Positions 44,190 to 53,926 of a stretch of DNA of 64,000 nucleotides are shown piece by piece. Source of the stretch: Agrobacterium sp. a22-2. Lineage in GTDB: Bacteria; Pseudomonadota; Alphaproteobacteria; Rhizobiales; Rhizobiaceae. The number at the start of each line of letters is the position of its first letter. Position 1 is the stretch's first letter. The stretch covers positions 62,001-126,000 of the forward strand of contig NZ_JAAXMM010000001.1 of NCBI RefSeq assembly GCF_012276985.1. The letters run 5' to 3'. Below the pieces are notes generated by a model that did no database searches, had not been told where the DNA came from, and was given only the letters and a program-made list of their open reading frames with translations. The position numbers were made by a program, and so were the translations under genes.

Positions 44190-44671
44190 TTTGCCATCAC
44201 CTGCACGGTTCCGTCAGCCATCACCGTACCGCTGACGATTACGCCGGAATCCAGATTGCGTACCTTTATGACGTCGCCGATCGCGGCGTCCTGCAACGGG
44301 CTGCCGGCGGCCGAAATCGTCATCGGCCCGATCGTGAATGTCAGACGAAGATTGGAGCCACGCTTGACCGCGAAAGGCTCGCGCAATCCCGAAACGGGGA
44401 TGGTGCGGCCCGGAAGCAGCGTTCGCTTGGATATCATGCCGACCACCTCGGCGATCGAGCCGGCATAACCGCCGGCCAGATTCGGGTTGGTGATGGCGAC
44501 TTCCTCAAGCTGGTGGGCGGACACTGTCTCGCCGGGATAGATGATCTCGGTGGGGACGACCGCATAACCGCTTTCTGCGGCAATGACATCGGCCCCGGCG
44601 CCAAGCGCCAGGGCAACGGTCGCAAGGACCACCGGTATTCTCTTCGATCCTGTGATGCGGCGAAACATCAT
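44186..44671 (-). CDS. flgA: Flagellar P-ring assembly chaperone FlgA
   Basis: 161 aa with a signal peptide (about 1-32). The SAF-type domain includes VVPTEIIYPGETVSAHQLEEVAI and the C-terminal DVIKVRNLDSGVIVSGTVMADGTVQV typical of FlgA. It helps FlgI assemble into the P ring. Short compared with enteric FlgA (about 220 aa), as in other rhizobia. Confidence 0.92.
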   Translation of the reverse strand: MMFRRITGSKRIPVVLATVALALGAGADVIAAESGYAVVPTEIIYPGETVSAHQLEEVAITNPNLAGGYAGSIAEVVGMISKRTLLPGRTIPVSGLREPFAVKRGSNLRLTFTIGPMTISAAGSPLQDAAIGDVIKVRNLDSGVIVSGTVMADGTVQVMAK

Positions 44672-44690
44672 GTTTGCCCTTTCCCGTGGC

Positions 44691-45479
44691 TTACTTCAGG
44701 TTCTTACTGACGATCTGCGCCATCTCGTCAGCCGTGGTAATGACCTTCGAGTTCATTTCGTAGGCGCGCTGGGCGGAGATCAGATCGGTGATTTCCTTCA
44801 CGGAATCGACGTTCGACGATTCGAGGTAACCCTGCTTGATGTAGGCGAAGCCCGGATCTTCCGGCGCGGCGACAATCGGCTCGCCGGAAGCCGCGGTCTC
44901 GCCGAACAGGTTGTCGCCGAGCGGCTTCAGGCCTGCCTCGTTGACGAAATTGGCGATCGTCAGCTGGCCGATTTCGGTTAGGTCGGTGTCGTTGCCGAGG
45001 CGCGCCGACACGACGCCGGTACGGCTGACCTCCAGTTCGCTGGCATCGTCGGGAACGGTGATGCCCGGCACCACCGCATAGCCGTCGATGGTGACCAGCT
45101 GGCCGTCGGCATTGGTGTTGAAGGCGCCGGCGCGGGTATACTGCGTCGTGCCGTCGGCGGATTCGATCTGGAACCAGCCGCGCCCGACAAGCGCCATGTC
45201 GAGCTCGTTTTCGGTCTGGGTCAGTTCGCCCTGCAGATGGATGTTACGGACGGCCGCCGTCTGAACACCGAGACCGATATTCGCACCCTCGGGCACGATC
45301 GCCTGGTTTGCCCGGTTGGGCACGCCTTGGGTCTTTTCCGTCTGGTACAACAGATCCGAGAATTCGGCACGGGCCCGCTTGTAGCCGGTCGTGTTGATAT
45401 TGGCGATGTTGTTGGCAATCACTTCCAGATTTGTCTGCTGGGCGTCCATGCCGGTGGCTGCGATAGCGAGCGCTCTCAT
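44691..45479 (-). CDS. flgG: Distal rod protein FlgG
   Basis: 262 aa, the exact normal length. N-terminal rod motif [38 protein letters not shown] and C-terminal [27 protein letters not shown] are diagnostic. It forms the distal rod that passes through the P and L rings. It lies between fliE and flgA. Confidence 0.97.
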   Translation of the reverse strand: MRALAIAATGMDAQQTNLEVIANNIANINTTGYKRARAEFSDLLYQTEKTQGVPNRANQAIVPEGANIGLGVQTAAVRNIHLQGELTQTENELDMALVGRGWFQIESADGTTQYTRAGAFNTNADGQLVTIDGYAVVPGITVPDDASELEVSRTGVVSARLGNDTDLTEIGQLTIANFVNEAGLKPLGDNLFGETAASGEPIVAAPEDPGFAYIKQGYLESSNVDSVKEITDLISAQRAYEMNSKVITTADEMAQIVSKNLK

Positions 45480-45498
45480 ATGTTCGTCCTCAAATCCG

Positions 45499-45837
45499 TT
45501 AAATTTGCATCTTGCTGACTTCGAGATAGGCCGAGACGATCTTGTCGCGCAGCGCTATCGCGGTCTGGAGAGACTGCTCGGCCGCGAGAACTGCGTCCAC
45601 CACTTCGCGGGTGTTCGCCGTTCCCTTGATCCCTTCGAAGGACGAGACTTCGGCCTGCTTGATATTGTCCATCGCCTGGGTGGCCATGTCGCCGAGCACG
45701 CTTGCAAAGCTCATTCCGGTCGACGTGCCGGGGGTCGCCGCACCCGTCTGCAGGCCGGTGTCCACCGTCTCGGTCGACAGGCCTTCAAGGCCCTTGGTCA
45801 AGGACAACGAACTTACGCTATTGATTGAATCTATCAT
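45499..45837 (-). CDS. fliE: Hook-basal body junction protein FliE
   Basis: 112 aa. Family features: [30 protein letters not shown] and the C-terminal [34 protein letters not shown]. It links the MS ring to the rod. Overlaps flgC by 4 nt. Confidence 0.95.
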   Translation of the reverse strand: MIDSINSVSSLSLTKGLEGLSTETVDTGLQTGAATPGTSTGMSFASVLGDMATQAMDNIKQAEVSSFEGIKGTANTREVVDAVLAAEQSLQTAIALRDKIVSAYLEVSKMQI

Positions 45838-46253
45838 TGGGAGGCCTTCAGAAGATCGATGGTCGAAGCGATGAGATCACGCGTCTGCTTGACGCTTTGC
45901 AGATTGGCTTCATAGCTGCGATTGGCTTCGCGCATGTCTGACATCTCGATCAGAATGTTCACGTTCGGCAGCTTGACGAAGCCCTTCTCGTCCGCGGCGG
46001 GATTGCCCGGATCGTATTCCTCGACAAAGTCGGAGGCATCGAAGCCAAGCTTTTCAACCTCAACCAGTGTGGCACCGCTGGCCTTGTCGAGTTCGGAACC
46101 GAAGGTCACAGTCTTGCGGCGGTAGGGATCCGCGCCGGGCGTATCGCCGGTCGAGCGCGCATTGGCGATGTTTTCGGAGACGATGCGCAGGCGCGTGGAC
46201 TGAACTTCAAGCCCGCTACCGGCGATCTTCAGGGCGGATGTCAACGGATCCAT
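45834..46253 (-). CDS. flgC: Proximal rod protein FlgC
   Basis: 139 aa. N-terminal [31 protein letters not shown] followed by [10 protein letters not shown], and C-terminal [23 protein letters not shown], match the FlgC family. It forms the proximal rod with FlgB and FlgF. Three nt after flgB. Confidence 0.96.
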   Translation of the reverse strand: MDPLTSALKIAGSGLEVQSTRLRIVSENIANARSTGDTPGADPYRRKTVTFGSELDKASGATLVEVEKLGFDASDFVEEYDPGNPAADEKGFVKLPNVNILIEMSDMREANRSYEANLQSVKQTRDLIASTIDLLKASQ

Positions 46254-46256
46254 AAC

Positions 46257-46646
46257 TTACTTCCTTACGGTCATCAGCATCATGCGATGGAAGGAACTGA
46301 CCAGGTTGGTGTTGAGAGTGTACTGACGCTGGATCTCACCAGTCTTGGTGAGCTCCTCGGCAAGAGCGACGGAGTTGCCGGACTCCTGAACGCCGATCTC
46401 GTTGTTGAGCTTGGCTTCCTTCACTTCCACGTCGTCGCTCAGCGAACTGGTCGACATATGGCCCGGGTGGGTCTTGGCCATGCGCACAGAACGGGTCTCG
46501 TCGAGGACAGCATCGAAGGGGGTGATATCCTTGGCCAGAAATTTCGGCGTGTTCGCGTTGGCAATGTTGCCGGCGACAACTTCCTGACGCACGGAAAGCC
46601 ATTCGGCCTGCCGGGATGCCAAGTCAAAAAGCTGGATCGGGTCCAT
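46257..46646 (-). CDS. flgB: Proximal rod protein FlgB
   Basis: 129 aa. N-terminal QLFDLASRQAEWLSVRQEVVAGNIANANTPKFLAKDITPF is typical of FlgB. It is the first gene of the ten-gene flgB-flgC-fliE-flgG-flgA-flgI-motE-flgH-fliL-fliP operon, with a GGAGAG RBS and a middle-class motif starting 27 nt upstream. Confidence 0.96.
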   Translation of the reverse strand: MDPIQLFDLASRQAEWLSVRQEVVAGNIANANTPKFLAKDITPFDAVLDETRSVRMAKTHPGHMSTSSLSDDVEVKEAKLNNEIGVQESGNSVALAEELTKTGEIQRQYTLNTNLVSSFHRMMLMTVRK

Positions 46647-46672
46647 AGGGTTCTCTCCGTTTTACTGCCTAA

Positions 46673-46696
46673 AGCCTATGGGGCTAATCTTGCGTG
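46673..46696 (-). promoter_or_regulatory. Flagellar middle-class promoter motif upstream of flgB
   Basis: On the coding strand CACGCAAG, ten bases, then TAGGCT. Matches CRCRCAAG-N10-TA, in the 72-nt gap that separates this operon from the preceding one. Confidence 0.7.
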
Positions 46697-46718
46697 GGAC
46701 TTACGGAGAAAGTTGTCT

Positions 46719-47285
46719 TCACTCGTGTTCGTAGATTTCACCTGCAGACGTCACGATGACCCATTTCCCATCACGCTGTTCAAGGGTCGCGACACGGCTG
46801 TTGTCGGGCAGGATCGAGCCGACGCGAACCATGAACATGGCCGAGCCGTCCTCGATCAGCGCACGGCCATTGGCGACATGCAGCAGACGGAAACCACCGC
46901 GACCGGGGAACGGCTGGATTTCATCCAGAGCGTCGCCTGCCTTTGTCTCTTCGCCCAGCTTCGACACCGTCGCGGTAACCAGGGAATCCAGATCCTGCGG
47001 GGGCGACTTGGGACCATTGTCGTCCTTGTCGACCATGGCCAGCGGCGAAACGCTGAACACGTTTCGGCCGGGACCTTCCGGCAGGTCGCGCGTGTGATCG
47101 ATCGCCGTCACCCGCATGCCGAATTTCTCTTCGTTGAAGAAGACATACCAGGGGAAGAAAGCCGCGGCGCAGGCAAGTGCCACGCCGGTCGCGGCGAGGA
47201 CGCGATCAGTCAGCAGGGACGGCTTGCGAAAAGGCTGCTTCAACGGCGGCACTTTTTCGTCGGCATCAAAATCGGTCACGGTCAT
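46719..47285 (-). CDS. Conserved single-pass membrane protein between fliI and flgB
   Basis: 188 aa. A charged cytoplasmic N-terminus of about 25 residues, one transmembrane helix (about 28-50, VLAATGVALACAAAFFPWYVFF) and a periplasmic domain of about 135 residues whose end (SILPDNSRVATLEQRDGKWVIVTSAGEIYE) resembles a small beta-rich fold. I do not recognise the family. The ATG overlaps the fliI stop by 4 nt, so it belongs to the flgF-fliI operon; the membrane topology suggests a basal-body accessory role. Confidence 0.75.
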   Translation of the reverse strand: MTVTDFDADEKVPPLKQPFRKPSLLTDRVLAATGVALACAAAFFPWYVFFNEEKFGMRVTAIDHTRDLPEGPGRNVFSVSPLAMVDKDDNGPKSPPQDLDSLVTATVSKLGEETKAGDALDEIQPFPGRGGFRLLHVANGRALIEDGSAMFMVRVGSILPDNSRVATLEQRDGKWVIVTSAGEIYEHE

Positions 47286-48676
47286 CCTCTTAGTTTTCCG
47301 GTGGTACCAGGCTGGCCGGCTGCTGCCTTCAGGGCGCCGGCCAGATCGGCATAGGCGTCCACAGCCGCGCGATCGCTCGGCGTCTGCTTCAGCACCTCGT
47401 AGATGAGGGGAACCTGCTTGATCGCCATGTCGAGATCCGGATCACTGCCGGCGCGGTAACCGCCGATCAGCCGCAGATCCCGCGTTTCTTCAAAACGATG
47501 GATCAACGTCTTCAGGCGCGAGACCAGTTTTTCCTGCTCCGGCGTCCAGGCCTTGCGCGCCAGACGCGAGATCGAGGTCAGCGGATTGATCGGCGGATAT
47601 CGCCCCTCGTCCGCCAGGCTTCGATCGAGCACGATATGGCCGTCGAGAATACCGCGAGTCGAGTCGGCGATCGGGTCGTTGTGGTTGTCGCCATCGACGA
47701 GAATGGAGATGATCGCCGTGATGGTCCCTGCCCCCTCCTCGCCCGGGCCAGCCCGTTCCAGCAGCCGCGGCAATTCGGTGAAGACCGACGCCGGGTATCC
47801 GCGGGCAATCGGCGGCTCGCCGGCGGCCGTGGCCACTTCGCGAATGGCATGGGCAAAACGGGTGATGCTGTCGACGATGAACAGGACGTTTTCGCCTTTG
47901 TCGCGGAAATGCTCGGCAATGGTCATGGCGGCCAGCGGCGCCATCTTGCGCAGCATCGGGCTTTCGTCACTGGTGGCAACAACCGCCACGGCCTTGGCCA
48001 TGTTGGGGCCGAGCGTATCCTCGATAAACTCGCGCACTTCACGGCCGCGTTCGCCGACCAGCGCAATCACCACCTTGTCAAAGGCATCGGCGCGCGCCAG
48101 CATCGACAGCAGGGTCGACTTGCCTACGCCGGAGCCGGCGAAGATGCCGAGACGCTGGCCGAAGCAGAGCGGAGAAAAGATATCGATGGCCCGCACGCCG
48201 GTGCGGAATCCCTTTTCAACGCGACGGCGCGCCATGGATGGCGGCGCCGAATTGGAAATCGACCGGCGTTCAGGTCCTGATGTGAGGGGGCCGCGGCCAT
48301 CGATCGGCTCGCCCAAAGCGTTGATCGTGCGGCCGCACCAGCTGGCATCCGGCGCGATGCGAAAAGCGCCCTTGCGAATGACCACGTCGTGCACGCCGAT
48401 CGGTTCGCCAGGCTCGATGGGGCAGACATAGACCAACTCGGGCTCGACCCGTACGACCTCGCCCAGATGAATGCCGGTCGCGCTGCGATGGGCGACGAAA
48501 TCGCCGAGATGCAGATGGCGAGACAGACCGGTCACGGTGTAGTGGCCGGCCGCGATGGTGCGGACATGGCCGCCATGAGTCACGGAATAATCCGGATTGG
48601 CATAGCGCGTCGTCAATCCTGCCAGCTGCGCCAGCTTTGTGTTCGGAGCGATATCGACTTGAAACTCTGTGGCCAT
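47282..48676 (-). CDS. fliI: Flagellum-specific export ATPase FliI
   Basis: 464 aa. Walker A is GSGVGKSTLL (about 178-187); Walker B is in NVLFIVDSITRFA (about 262-274). The GYPASVFTELPRLLERAG segment and the C-terminal DLDMAIKQVPLIYEVLKQ are typical of the type III export ATPase family. It energises substrate loading with FliH and FliJ. Between flgF (17 nt) and a membrane protein gene (4-nt overlap). Confidence 0.97.
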   Translation of the reverse strand: MATEFQVDIAPNTKLAQLAGLTTRYANPDYSVTHGGHVRTIAAGHYTVTGLSRHLHLGDFVAHRSATGIHLGEVVRVEPELVYVCPIEPGEPIGVHDVVIRKGAFRIAPDASWCGRTINALGEPIDGRGPLTSGPERRSISNSAPPSMARRRVEKGFRTGVRAIDIFSPLCFGQRLGIFAGSGVGKSTLLSMLARADAFDKVVIALVGERGREVREFIEDTLGPNMAKAVAVVATSDESPMLRKMAPLAAMTIAEHFRDKGENVLFIVDSITRFAHAIREVATAAGEPPIARGYPASVFTELPRLLERAGPGEEGAGTITAIISILVDGDNHNDPIADSTRGILDGHIVLDRSLADEGRYPPINPLTSISRLARKAWTPEQEKLVSRLKTLIHRFEETRDLRLIGGYRAGSDPDLDMAIKQVPLIYEVLKQTPSDRAAVDAYADLAGALKAAAGQPGTTGKLRG

Positions 48677-48693
48677 CGGTCTTCGTCCTCAGC

Positions 48694-49428
48694 CTATCGG
48701 CTTCCGCCGAGCGTCTTGATTGCCTCGCTGAGAGATGTCTCGCCTTCCTGGATCAGGGAGGAAATGCTCTCGAAAGCACGATTGACCTGGATCAGTTGCG
48801 TCATCTCACCGATGCCGTTGACATTGGACTGCTCGAGATAACCCTGGATGACGCCGATCGACGAATCGTCCACCACCGGCTGCGGCCGGTCGGTGGTGAT
48901 CACACCGCTATTGTCGTGGCGGATGAAGCCCTTGCTGATATCGGCGGTAAACAAGCCGAGCGTTGCGACCTGGCGATCATCCTGCATGATGCCGCCGTCA
49001 GCGCCAACGGACGGCGGGCCGCCGGCCCGGTTGAGTTGGATCGGCGCACCGCCAGCGTCAAGGACGGGATAACCCTGCAGCGAGACCAGTTCGCCGGTTT
49101 CCTTCATGGTGAAACGGCCATCGCGGGTCAGGACCTGACCAGCGGGCGTATCGATGGCGAACCAGGCGTCGCCCTTGACCGCGAAATCGAGGGGATTGCC
49201 GGACTGCTCCAACTGCCCGGATGCGGTATTGAGATAGTCATTGCCCTGGGACACGAAGGCGATCTTGGCATTCATGTCGTTCTGGGTCTTGCTCAGCACC
49301 TGATCGAACTTGACCTCGGTCGAACGGAAACCGACCGTGTTTATGTTCGCCATATTGTCTGCGATTGTCGTCAGTCGCCGCTCGAGGGCAATCTGTGACG
49401 ACAGAGAAACATACATTCCAGATTGCAC
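48694..49428 (-). CDS. flgF: Proximal rod protein FlgF
   Basis: 244 aa. N-terminal YVSLSSQIALERRLTTIADNMANINTVGFRSTEVKF and C-terminal QSNVNGIGEMTQLIQVNRAFESISSLIQ identify FlgF. It is just 1 nt downstream of the DUF1217 gene and upstream of fliI. Confidence 0.95.
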   Translation of the reverse strand: MQSGMYVSLSSQIALERRLTTIADNMANINTVGFRSTEVKFDQVLSKTQNDMNAKIAFVSQGNDYLNTASGQLEQSGNPLDFAVKGDAWFAIDTPAGQVLTRDGRFTMKETGELVSLQGYPVLDAGGAPIQLNRAGGPPSVGADGGIMQDDRQVATLGLFTADISKGFIRHDNSGVITTDRPQPVVDDSSIGVIQGYLEQSNVNGIGEMTQLIQVNRAFESISSLIQEGETSLSEAIKTLGGSR

Positions 49429-49429
49429 G

Positions 49430-50209
49430 TCAACTGCCTCCGAGTTTCAGGGAGTTTATAGAGATCAACAAATCGGCGGAAATGCCGTGCCCGGCCGAGG
49501 AGCCGAAAACGGCCAGCGGGTCATAGTTGTTGGATGGGTTTTCCAGCTCCCAGAGCGCCGTAAAGCGCTCGAGAAAGGTGCCGAGCTTCTCGGGGTCCTT
49601 GAAGTCCTCGACGTCGAAGAGCTTTTCGAGATAGGCCGCCTGCTTGTCGATATCGGAGGCGGCAACCTCCATCGGCAATTGAAAGGCGGTACGAACGACC
49701 TGAGCCAGGGCGCCATCGGCCAGAATATCCATGGTCGACGTCACTTCGGGCGCCATGCGCTCAAAATAAAGCGCGAGCCGCACACCATTGTTGTCGGCGC
49801 CGGCGTCTTCCTCGAGGGTCTGGCGCATATATTTGTCGACGACGCCCTTTTGCGCCCGGTCGAAGGAGGTGGCGGCCGTGTCATAGGCGGCAAAATTCAG
49901 TGCCGTGGCCAGGTCCGCATATCGGGGATCCGTCAGTTGCTTGGCAAAGGCCTCGTCGTCGGTCACACCCTCGGTCAGCACCTTGCGGATGAAGGCCTTG
50001 GCATAGGCCATGTCTTCGAGACCGTGCGCCTTCAGCGCATAATTATAAAGACGCGTATCGGCCATGAAATCGTCGACGGATTTCACATCGCCGATCTTGG
50101 AGAGATAGTATTCGGTTTCGCGTACGACATCCGGCTTCTGCGATACGCGTTCAAGCGAGCTCGGCAGGTCCTTGGCAATCATCTGATAGCTTGTATAGGT
50201 TGTCGTCAC
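49430..50209 (-). CDS. DUF1217 domain protein of the flagellar cluster
   Basis: 259 aa, soluble and mostly helical, without a signal peptide. Features such as TETEYYLSKIGDVKSVDDFMADTRLYNYALKAHGLEDMAYAKAFIRKVLTEG and the later RYADLATALNFA fit the DUF1217 family found in alphaproteobacterial flagellar operons. Such proteins may be related to hook-associated or secreted flagellar components. It is first in the flgF-fliI operon, divergent from motA. Confidence 0.85.
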   Translation of the reverse strand: MTTTYTSYQMIAKDLPSSLERVSQKPDVVRETEYYLSKIGDVKSVDDFMADTRLYNYALKAHGLEDMAYAKAFIRKVLTEGVTDDEAFAKQLTDPRYADLATALNFAAYDTAATSFDRAQKGVVDKYMRQTLEEDAGADNNGVRLALYFERMAPEVTSTMDILADGALAQVVRTAFQLPMEVAASDIDKQAAYLEKLFDVEDFKDPEKLGTFLERFTALWELENPSNNYDPLAVFGSSAGHGISADLLISINSLKLGGS

Positions 50210-50264
50210 GGTCGTTTACCTCCAGGATGGGACAAGCGGGAATAGCGTCCGTTATCGCTGTTAT

Positions 50265-50284
50265 TGTCCCAAATGGCTTGCGCG
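50265..50284 (-). promoter_or_regulatory. Candidate middle-class motif upstream of the DUF1217-flgF-fliI operon (incomplete)
   Basis: On the coding strand CGCGCAAG is present, but ten bases later the sequence is CAATAA rather than TA. It lies 68-75 nt upstream of the start codon in the divergent region with motA. The weakest of the seven copies. Confidence 0.4.
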
Positions 50285-50331
50285 AAGCTGTCTGTAGGTT
50301 GACAATTCATGAAGAGCCCGACCATCAGCCT

Positions 50332-50355
50332 CACGCAAGGAAGCAACCTTATCGC
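50332..50355 (+). promoter_or_regulatory. Flagellar middle-class promoter motif upstream of motA
   Basis: CACGCAAG, ten bases, then TATCGC, on the plus strand as expected for the rightward operon. Full match to CRCRCAAG-N10-TA, 41 nt upstream of the motA ATG. Confidence 0.7.
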
Positions 50356-50391
50356 TTCATCTGAAAAGCAACGTTCAGATGCAGGCGCGAA

Positions 50392-51264
50392 ATGAATATT
50401 ATCATCGGATTTGTGATCACTATCGGCTGTATCCTCGGAGGTTTTATGGCCATGGGTGGCCATATCGACGTGCTTATTCAGCCCTACGAGCTCATGATTA
50501 TCGGCGGTGCCGGCATCGGCGGTTTCATCATGGCCAATCCGATGAAGGTCGTGAAAGACTCCGGCAAAGCGCTTGCCGAGGCCTTCAAGAACGCGGTTCC
50601 CAAGGAACGGCACTATCTGGATGTGCTCGGCGTCCTTTATTCTCTGATGCGCGACCTCAGAACGAAATCGCGCAACGAGATCGAAGCGCATATCGACAAT
50701 CCCGAGGAGTCCTCGATCTTCCAGGCAGCGCCGTCGGTCCTGAAGAACAAGGAGTTGACGGCCTTCATCTGCGACTATGTCCGTCTGATCATCATCGGCA
50801 ATGCCCGTAGCCACGAGATCGAGGCGCTGATGGACGAAGAAATCAACACCATCCACTACGACAAGATGAAGCCGTACAATGCCATCACCATCATGGGCGA
50901 CAGCTTCCCGGCCATCGGTATCGTTGCGGCGGTGCTCGGCGTCATCAAGGCCATGGGCAAGATCAACGAATCGCCGGAAGTTCTGGGCGCGCTGATCGGC
51001 GCCGCCCTCGTCGGCACCATGCTCGGCATCATCCTGTCCTATTCGGTCTGCAATCCGCTGGTCTCGCAGATCAAGGTGGTTCGTACCAAGCAGCACCGCC
51101 TCTACATCATCGTCAAGCAGACCCTGCTTGCCTACATGAACGGCTCTGTCCCGCAAGTTGCGTTGGAATACGGCCGCAAGACGATTTCCTCCTATGAGCG
51201 TCCGTCGATTGACGCGGTCGAGCAGGAAATGATGAACCCAGGTGGCGAGAACAAGGCGGCTTGA
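50392..51264 (+). CDS. motA: Flagellar stator protein MotA
   Basis: 290 aa, four transmembrane segments (about 1-25, 30-52, 170-190 and 202-225). Family segments include the N-terminal [20 protein letters not shown], and the third/fourth helices around [21 protein letters not shown] and [17 protein letters not shown]. Together with MotB it forms the proton channel. First gene of motA-fliM-fliN-fliG; its stop overlaps the start region of fliM. Confidence 0.97.
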   Translation: MNIIIGFVITIGCILGGFMAMGGHIDVLIQPYELMIIGGAGIGGFIMANPMKVVKDSGKALAEAFKNAVPKERHYLDVLGVLYSLMRDLRTKSRNEIEAHIDNPEESSIFQAAPSVLKNKELTAFICDYVRLIIIGNARSHEIEALMDEEINTIHYDKMKPYNAITIMGDSFPAIGIVAAVLGVIKAMGKINESPEVLGALIGAALVGTMLGIILSYSVCNPLVSQIKVVRTKQHRLYIIVKQTLLAYMNGSVPQVALEYGRKTISSYERPSIDAVEQEMMNPGGENKAA

Positions 51265-51266
51265 TC

Positions 51267-52214
51267 ATGACAGATACACAGACAAAGCCCGCGACCCCCA
51301 TCGATCACGCCCTGCTTGCAAAGCTGACCGGCGCTCTCGGCGACAAAAAGACGGTAGAGAAGCTGGCGGCCGATTTTGGCCACCTCTACAGCGAATTCCT
51401 GCCCGACGTCTTCCACAGCGAGACGGGACTGGCGATCGAAGTCAGCTACAACCGTCACAGCGCGGGCCTGATGAACGACCTGATCGCCGATCTGGGCGAC
51501 GATTTCGTGCTGGTCGATGCGTCCCTGCGCAACTGGAGCCAGAATTTCGTCCTGGCTTGCGGCAACGGCTTCGTCATCACCCTGATGGAAAACCTGCTGG
51601 GCGCCATGCCGGAAACCATCGAACAACCGATCCAGCGCCCGCTGTCGCGCATCGAACTCGATCTGGCCGTCATGGTGTTCGACCGGATTGCCAATGTTCT
51701 GCGCTCCGGCGTGAACGCGACGGGCGGCTTTGAAGTCATCCCCGAGCGGCCGCACAATGCGGAAGATCGTCCCAAGCCCGAACCCGACCATATTGACGAA
51801 TTCGGCGCCGCAATCCGGATGAACATCACGCTCGGCACGGTGACATCCGAATTTGTCCTGATCATTCCGCAAAAGGCATTGCTCAAGACCAAGGTGACCG
51901 CTCCCCGATCCAAGAGCCAATTGTCGAAGAACCACAAGGAGTGGTCGGATCAGCTGGCCGAACAGGTTCGTCGCTCGCAGATCACGTTGGAGGCCAAGGT
52001 CCGGCTGCAGCCGATCTCGCTGCTGACGGTCTCCAAGCTTGCCGTCGGCGATGTCATTCCGTTCCGCGATCATGGCGACGTCACCGTCGACGTCAGCGCG
52101 AACGGCAAGGACATGTATGCATGCGAATTCGGCCGGGCCGGCGAGCACTACACGGTTCGCGTTAAATCAAACATCAGTTCCGAAGACGAGATACTTAGAC
52201 ATTTGATGGGGTAA
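51267..52214 (+). CDS. fliM: Flagellar switch protein FliM
   Basis: 315 aa from the ATG at 51267, 2 nt past the motA stop (a TTG two codons earlier is a less likely start). Residues 35-215 form the FliM middle domain; the C-terminal SpoA/FliN-like domain follows (ISLLTVSKLAVGDVIPFRDHGDVTVDVSANGKDMYACEFGRAGEHYTVRV). C-ring component that contacts CheY-P. The classical N-terminal CheY-binding peptide is not obvious. Confidence 0.93.
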   Translation: MTDTQTKPATPIDHALLAKLTGALGDKKTVEKLAADFGHLYSEFLPDVFHSETGLAIEVSYNRHSAGLMNDLIADLGDDFVLVDASLRNWSQNFVLACGNGFVITLMENLLGAMPETIEQPIQRPLSRIELDLAVMVFDRIANVLRSGVNATGGFEVIPERPHNAEDRPKPEPDHIDEFGAAIRMNITLGTVTSEFVLIIPQKALLKTKVTAPRSKSQLSKNHKEWSDQLAEQVRRSQITLEAKVRLQPISLLTVSKLAVGDVIPFRDHGDVTVDVSANGKDMYACEFGRAGEHYTVRVKSNISSEDEILRHLMG

Positions 52215-52280
52215 GACCTTTATCCTGCCGCCGGCACGGCAAGGCAGGTTGAGGCAAGTTTCAACGGGAATAGTGATTTC

Positions 52281-52862
52281 ATGGCTACGAAAAAAACACC
52301 TGTGACCGATGACGATGCACTGGCGATGCCGGCGAGCGATGCCGATTTCGACCAGGCGATCGACGATCTGCGCGGCGTCCTGAAAAGCGACAGCGACGGA
52401 ACCTTGCCGGATCTCGGCGGTGACTTCGGTTCGGACCTCGGCGGCGACTTCGGTGCCGGCAGCAGCGATGCACCCGGCATGGCGAGCTTTGATTCCGATT
52501 TTGGCGGCGGTAGCCCATCGATGGATACCGGTTCCTTCGGCGACACGTCGTTCGGTGGCGGCTTTTCCGACACGGGCGGCCAGACGGCCGGCCTCGGCAG
52601 CGCGCTGAACGCCAATCTCGATCTGATCATGGATATCCCGATCGATGTCCAGATCGTTCTCGGCAGCAGCCGCATGCAGGTCTCGGGCTTGATGAATCTC
52701 GAGGAAGGCGCAATCATTGCGCTGGACAAGAAAATCGGCGAACCGGTTGAAATCATGGTGAATGGCCGGCGGATTGCCAAAGGCGAAATCACCGTGCTTG
52801 AAAACGACGACACCCGGTTCGGTGTCAAACTGATCGAAGTGATGAGCACCAAGACATCCTGA
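52281..52862 (+). CDS. fliN: Flagellar switch protein FliN with long acidic/Gly-rich N-terminus
   Basis: 193 aa, longer than the usual 100-140. Residues 1-110 are low-complexity, rich in Asp, Gly, Ser and Phe with imperfect repeats such as [17 protein letters not shown]; residues 112-190 are the SpoA domain ([58 protein letters not shown]). Lower ring of the C ring and a docking site for FliH. It lies between fliM and fliG. Confidence 0.93.
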   Translation: MATKKTPVTDDDALAMPASDADFDQAIDDLRGVLKSDSDGTLPDLGGDFGSDLGGDFGAGSSDAPGMASFDSDFGGGSPSMDTGSFGDTSFGGGFSDTGGQTAGLGSALNANLDLIMDIPIDVQIVLGSSRMQVSGLMNLEEGAIIALDKKIGEPVEIMVNGRRIAKGEITVLENDDTRFGVKLIEVMSTKTS

Positions 52863-52891
52863 CCCAATTCTAGGGCCGGAGGGGAAAGACC

Positions 52892-53926
52892 ATGATGGAC
52901 TTTGATGATTTCGGCGGTCCCATTGCAGGAAAGCCCCTGAGCCAGGCGGACAAGGCCGCTGCGGTTCTTCTTGCCATGGGCAAGGGCGTTGCCGGCAAGC
53001 TGCTGAAGTATTTCACCCAGAACGAATTGCAGACGATCATTGCCTCGGCCCAGACACTGCGCACCATTCCGCCGGACGAACTGGCTGTTCTCGTCGGCGA
53101 ATTTGAGGACCTGTTCACCGAGGGCGCCGGCCTGATGGACAATGCCAAGGCCATCGAGAGCATTCTCGAAGAAGGCCTCACGCCGGAAGAAGTCGACGGC
53201 CTGCTCGGCCGTCGTACTGCATTCCAGGCCTATGAGGCTTCGATCTGGGATCGCCTGCAGGATGCCGATCCGGAATTCATCGGCAAGTTCCTGATGCGCG
53301 AACATCCGCAGACAGTTGCTTATATCCTGTCCATGATCCCGTCCGCATTCGGCGCCAAAGTGCTGTTCACCCTGCCGGAGAGCCGGCGGGCCGATATCAT
53401 GAACCGGACGGTGAACCTGAAGAACGTCAGTTCCAAAGCGGCCCAGATCATCGAGAACCGGGTCATCGAACTGATCCAGGAAATCGACACCGATCGCAAT
53501 TCTGTCGGCACCAACAAGGTGGCCGAACTGATGAACGAGCTGGACAAGCCCCAGGTCGACACCTTGCTCAGCTCGCTGGAGACGATCAGCAAGGAAGCGG
53601 TCAACAAGGTTCGTCCGAAGATCTTCCTGTTCGAGGATCTGCTGTCGATGCCGCAGCGCAGCCGCGTCATGCTGCTCAACGACATCTCCGCCGATATTCT
53701 CACCATGGCGCTGCGTGGCGCCTCGGTGGAGATCCGCGAATGTGTCCTGTCGGCGATCAGCCCGCGTCAACGCCGCATGATCGAATCGGATCTGCAGGCC
53801 GGCACCGTCGGCATCAACCCGCGCGAAATCGCGATTGCCCGGCGGGCGGTCGCCCAGGAGGCCATTCGCCTCGCCAATGCCGGCCAGATTCAGCTCAAGG
53901 AATCCGAGGCCGAAAAGGCCGCCTGA
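52892..53926 (+). CDS. fliG: Flagellar switch protein FliG
   Basis: 344 aa. N-terminal domain that binds the MS ring, middle domain with the EHPQTVAYILSMI segment (about 136-148), and the C-terminal torque helix with the charged residues around SVEIRECVLSAISPRQRRMIESDLQAG (about 275-300). It converts stator motion into rotor torque. A GGAGGGGAAAG RBS precedes the first of two ATG codons. Last gene of the motA operon, followed by a hairpin. Confidence 0.96.
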   Translation: MMDFDDFGGPIAGKPLSQADKAAAVLLAMGKGVAGKLLKYFTQNELQTIIASAQTLRTIPPDELAVLVGEFEDLFTEGAGLMDNAKAIESILEEGLTPEEVDGLLGRRTAFQAYEASIWDRLQDADPEFIGKFLMREHPQTVAYILSMIPSAFGAKVLFTLPESRRADIMNRTVNLKNVSSKAAQIIENRVIELIQEIDTDRNSVGTNKVAELMNELDKPQVDTLLSSLETISKEAVNKVRPKIFLFEDLLSMPQRSRVMLLNDISADILTMALRGASVEIRECVLSAISPRQRRMIESDLQAGTVGINPREIAIARRAVAQEAIRLANAGQIQLKESEAEKAA

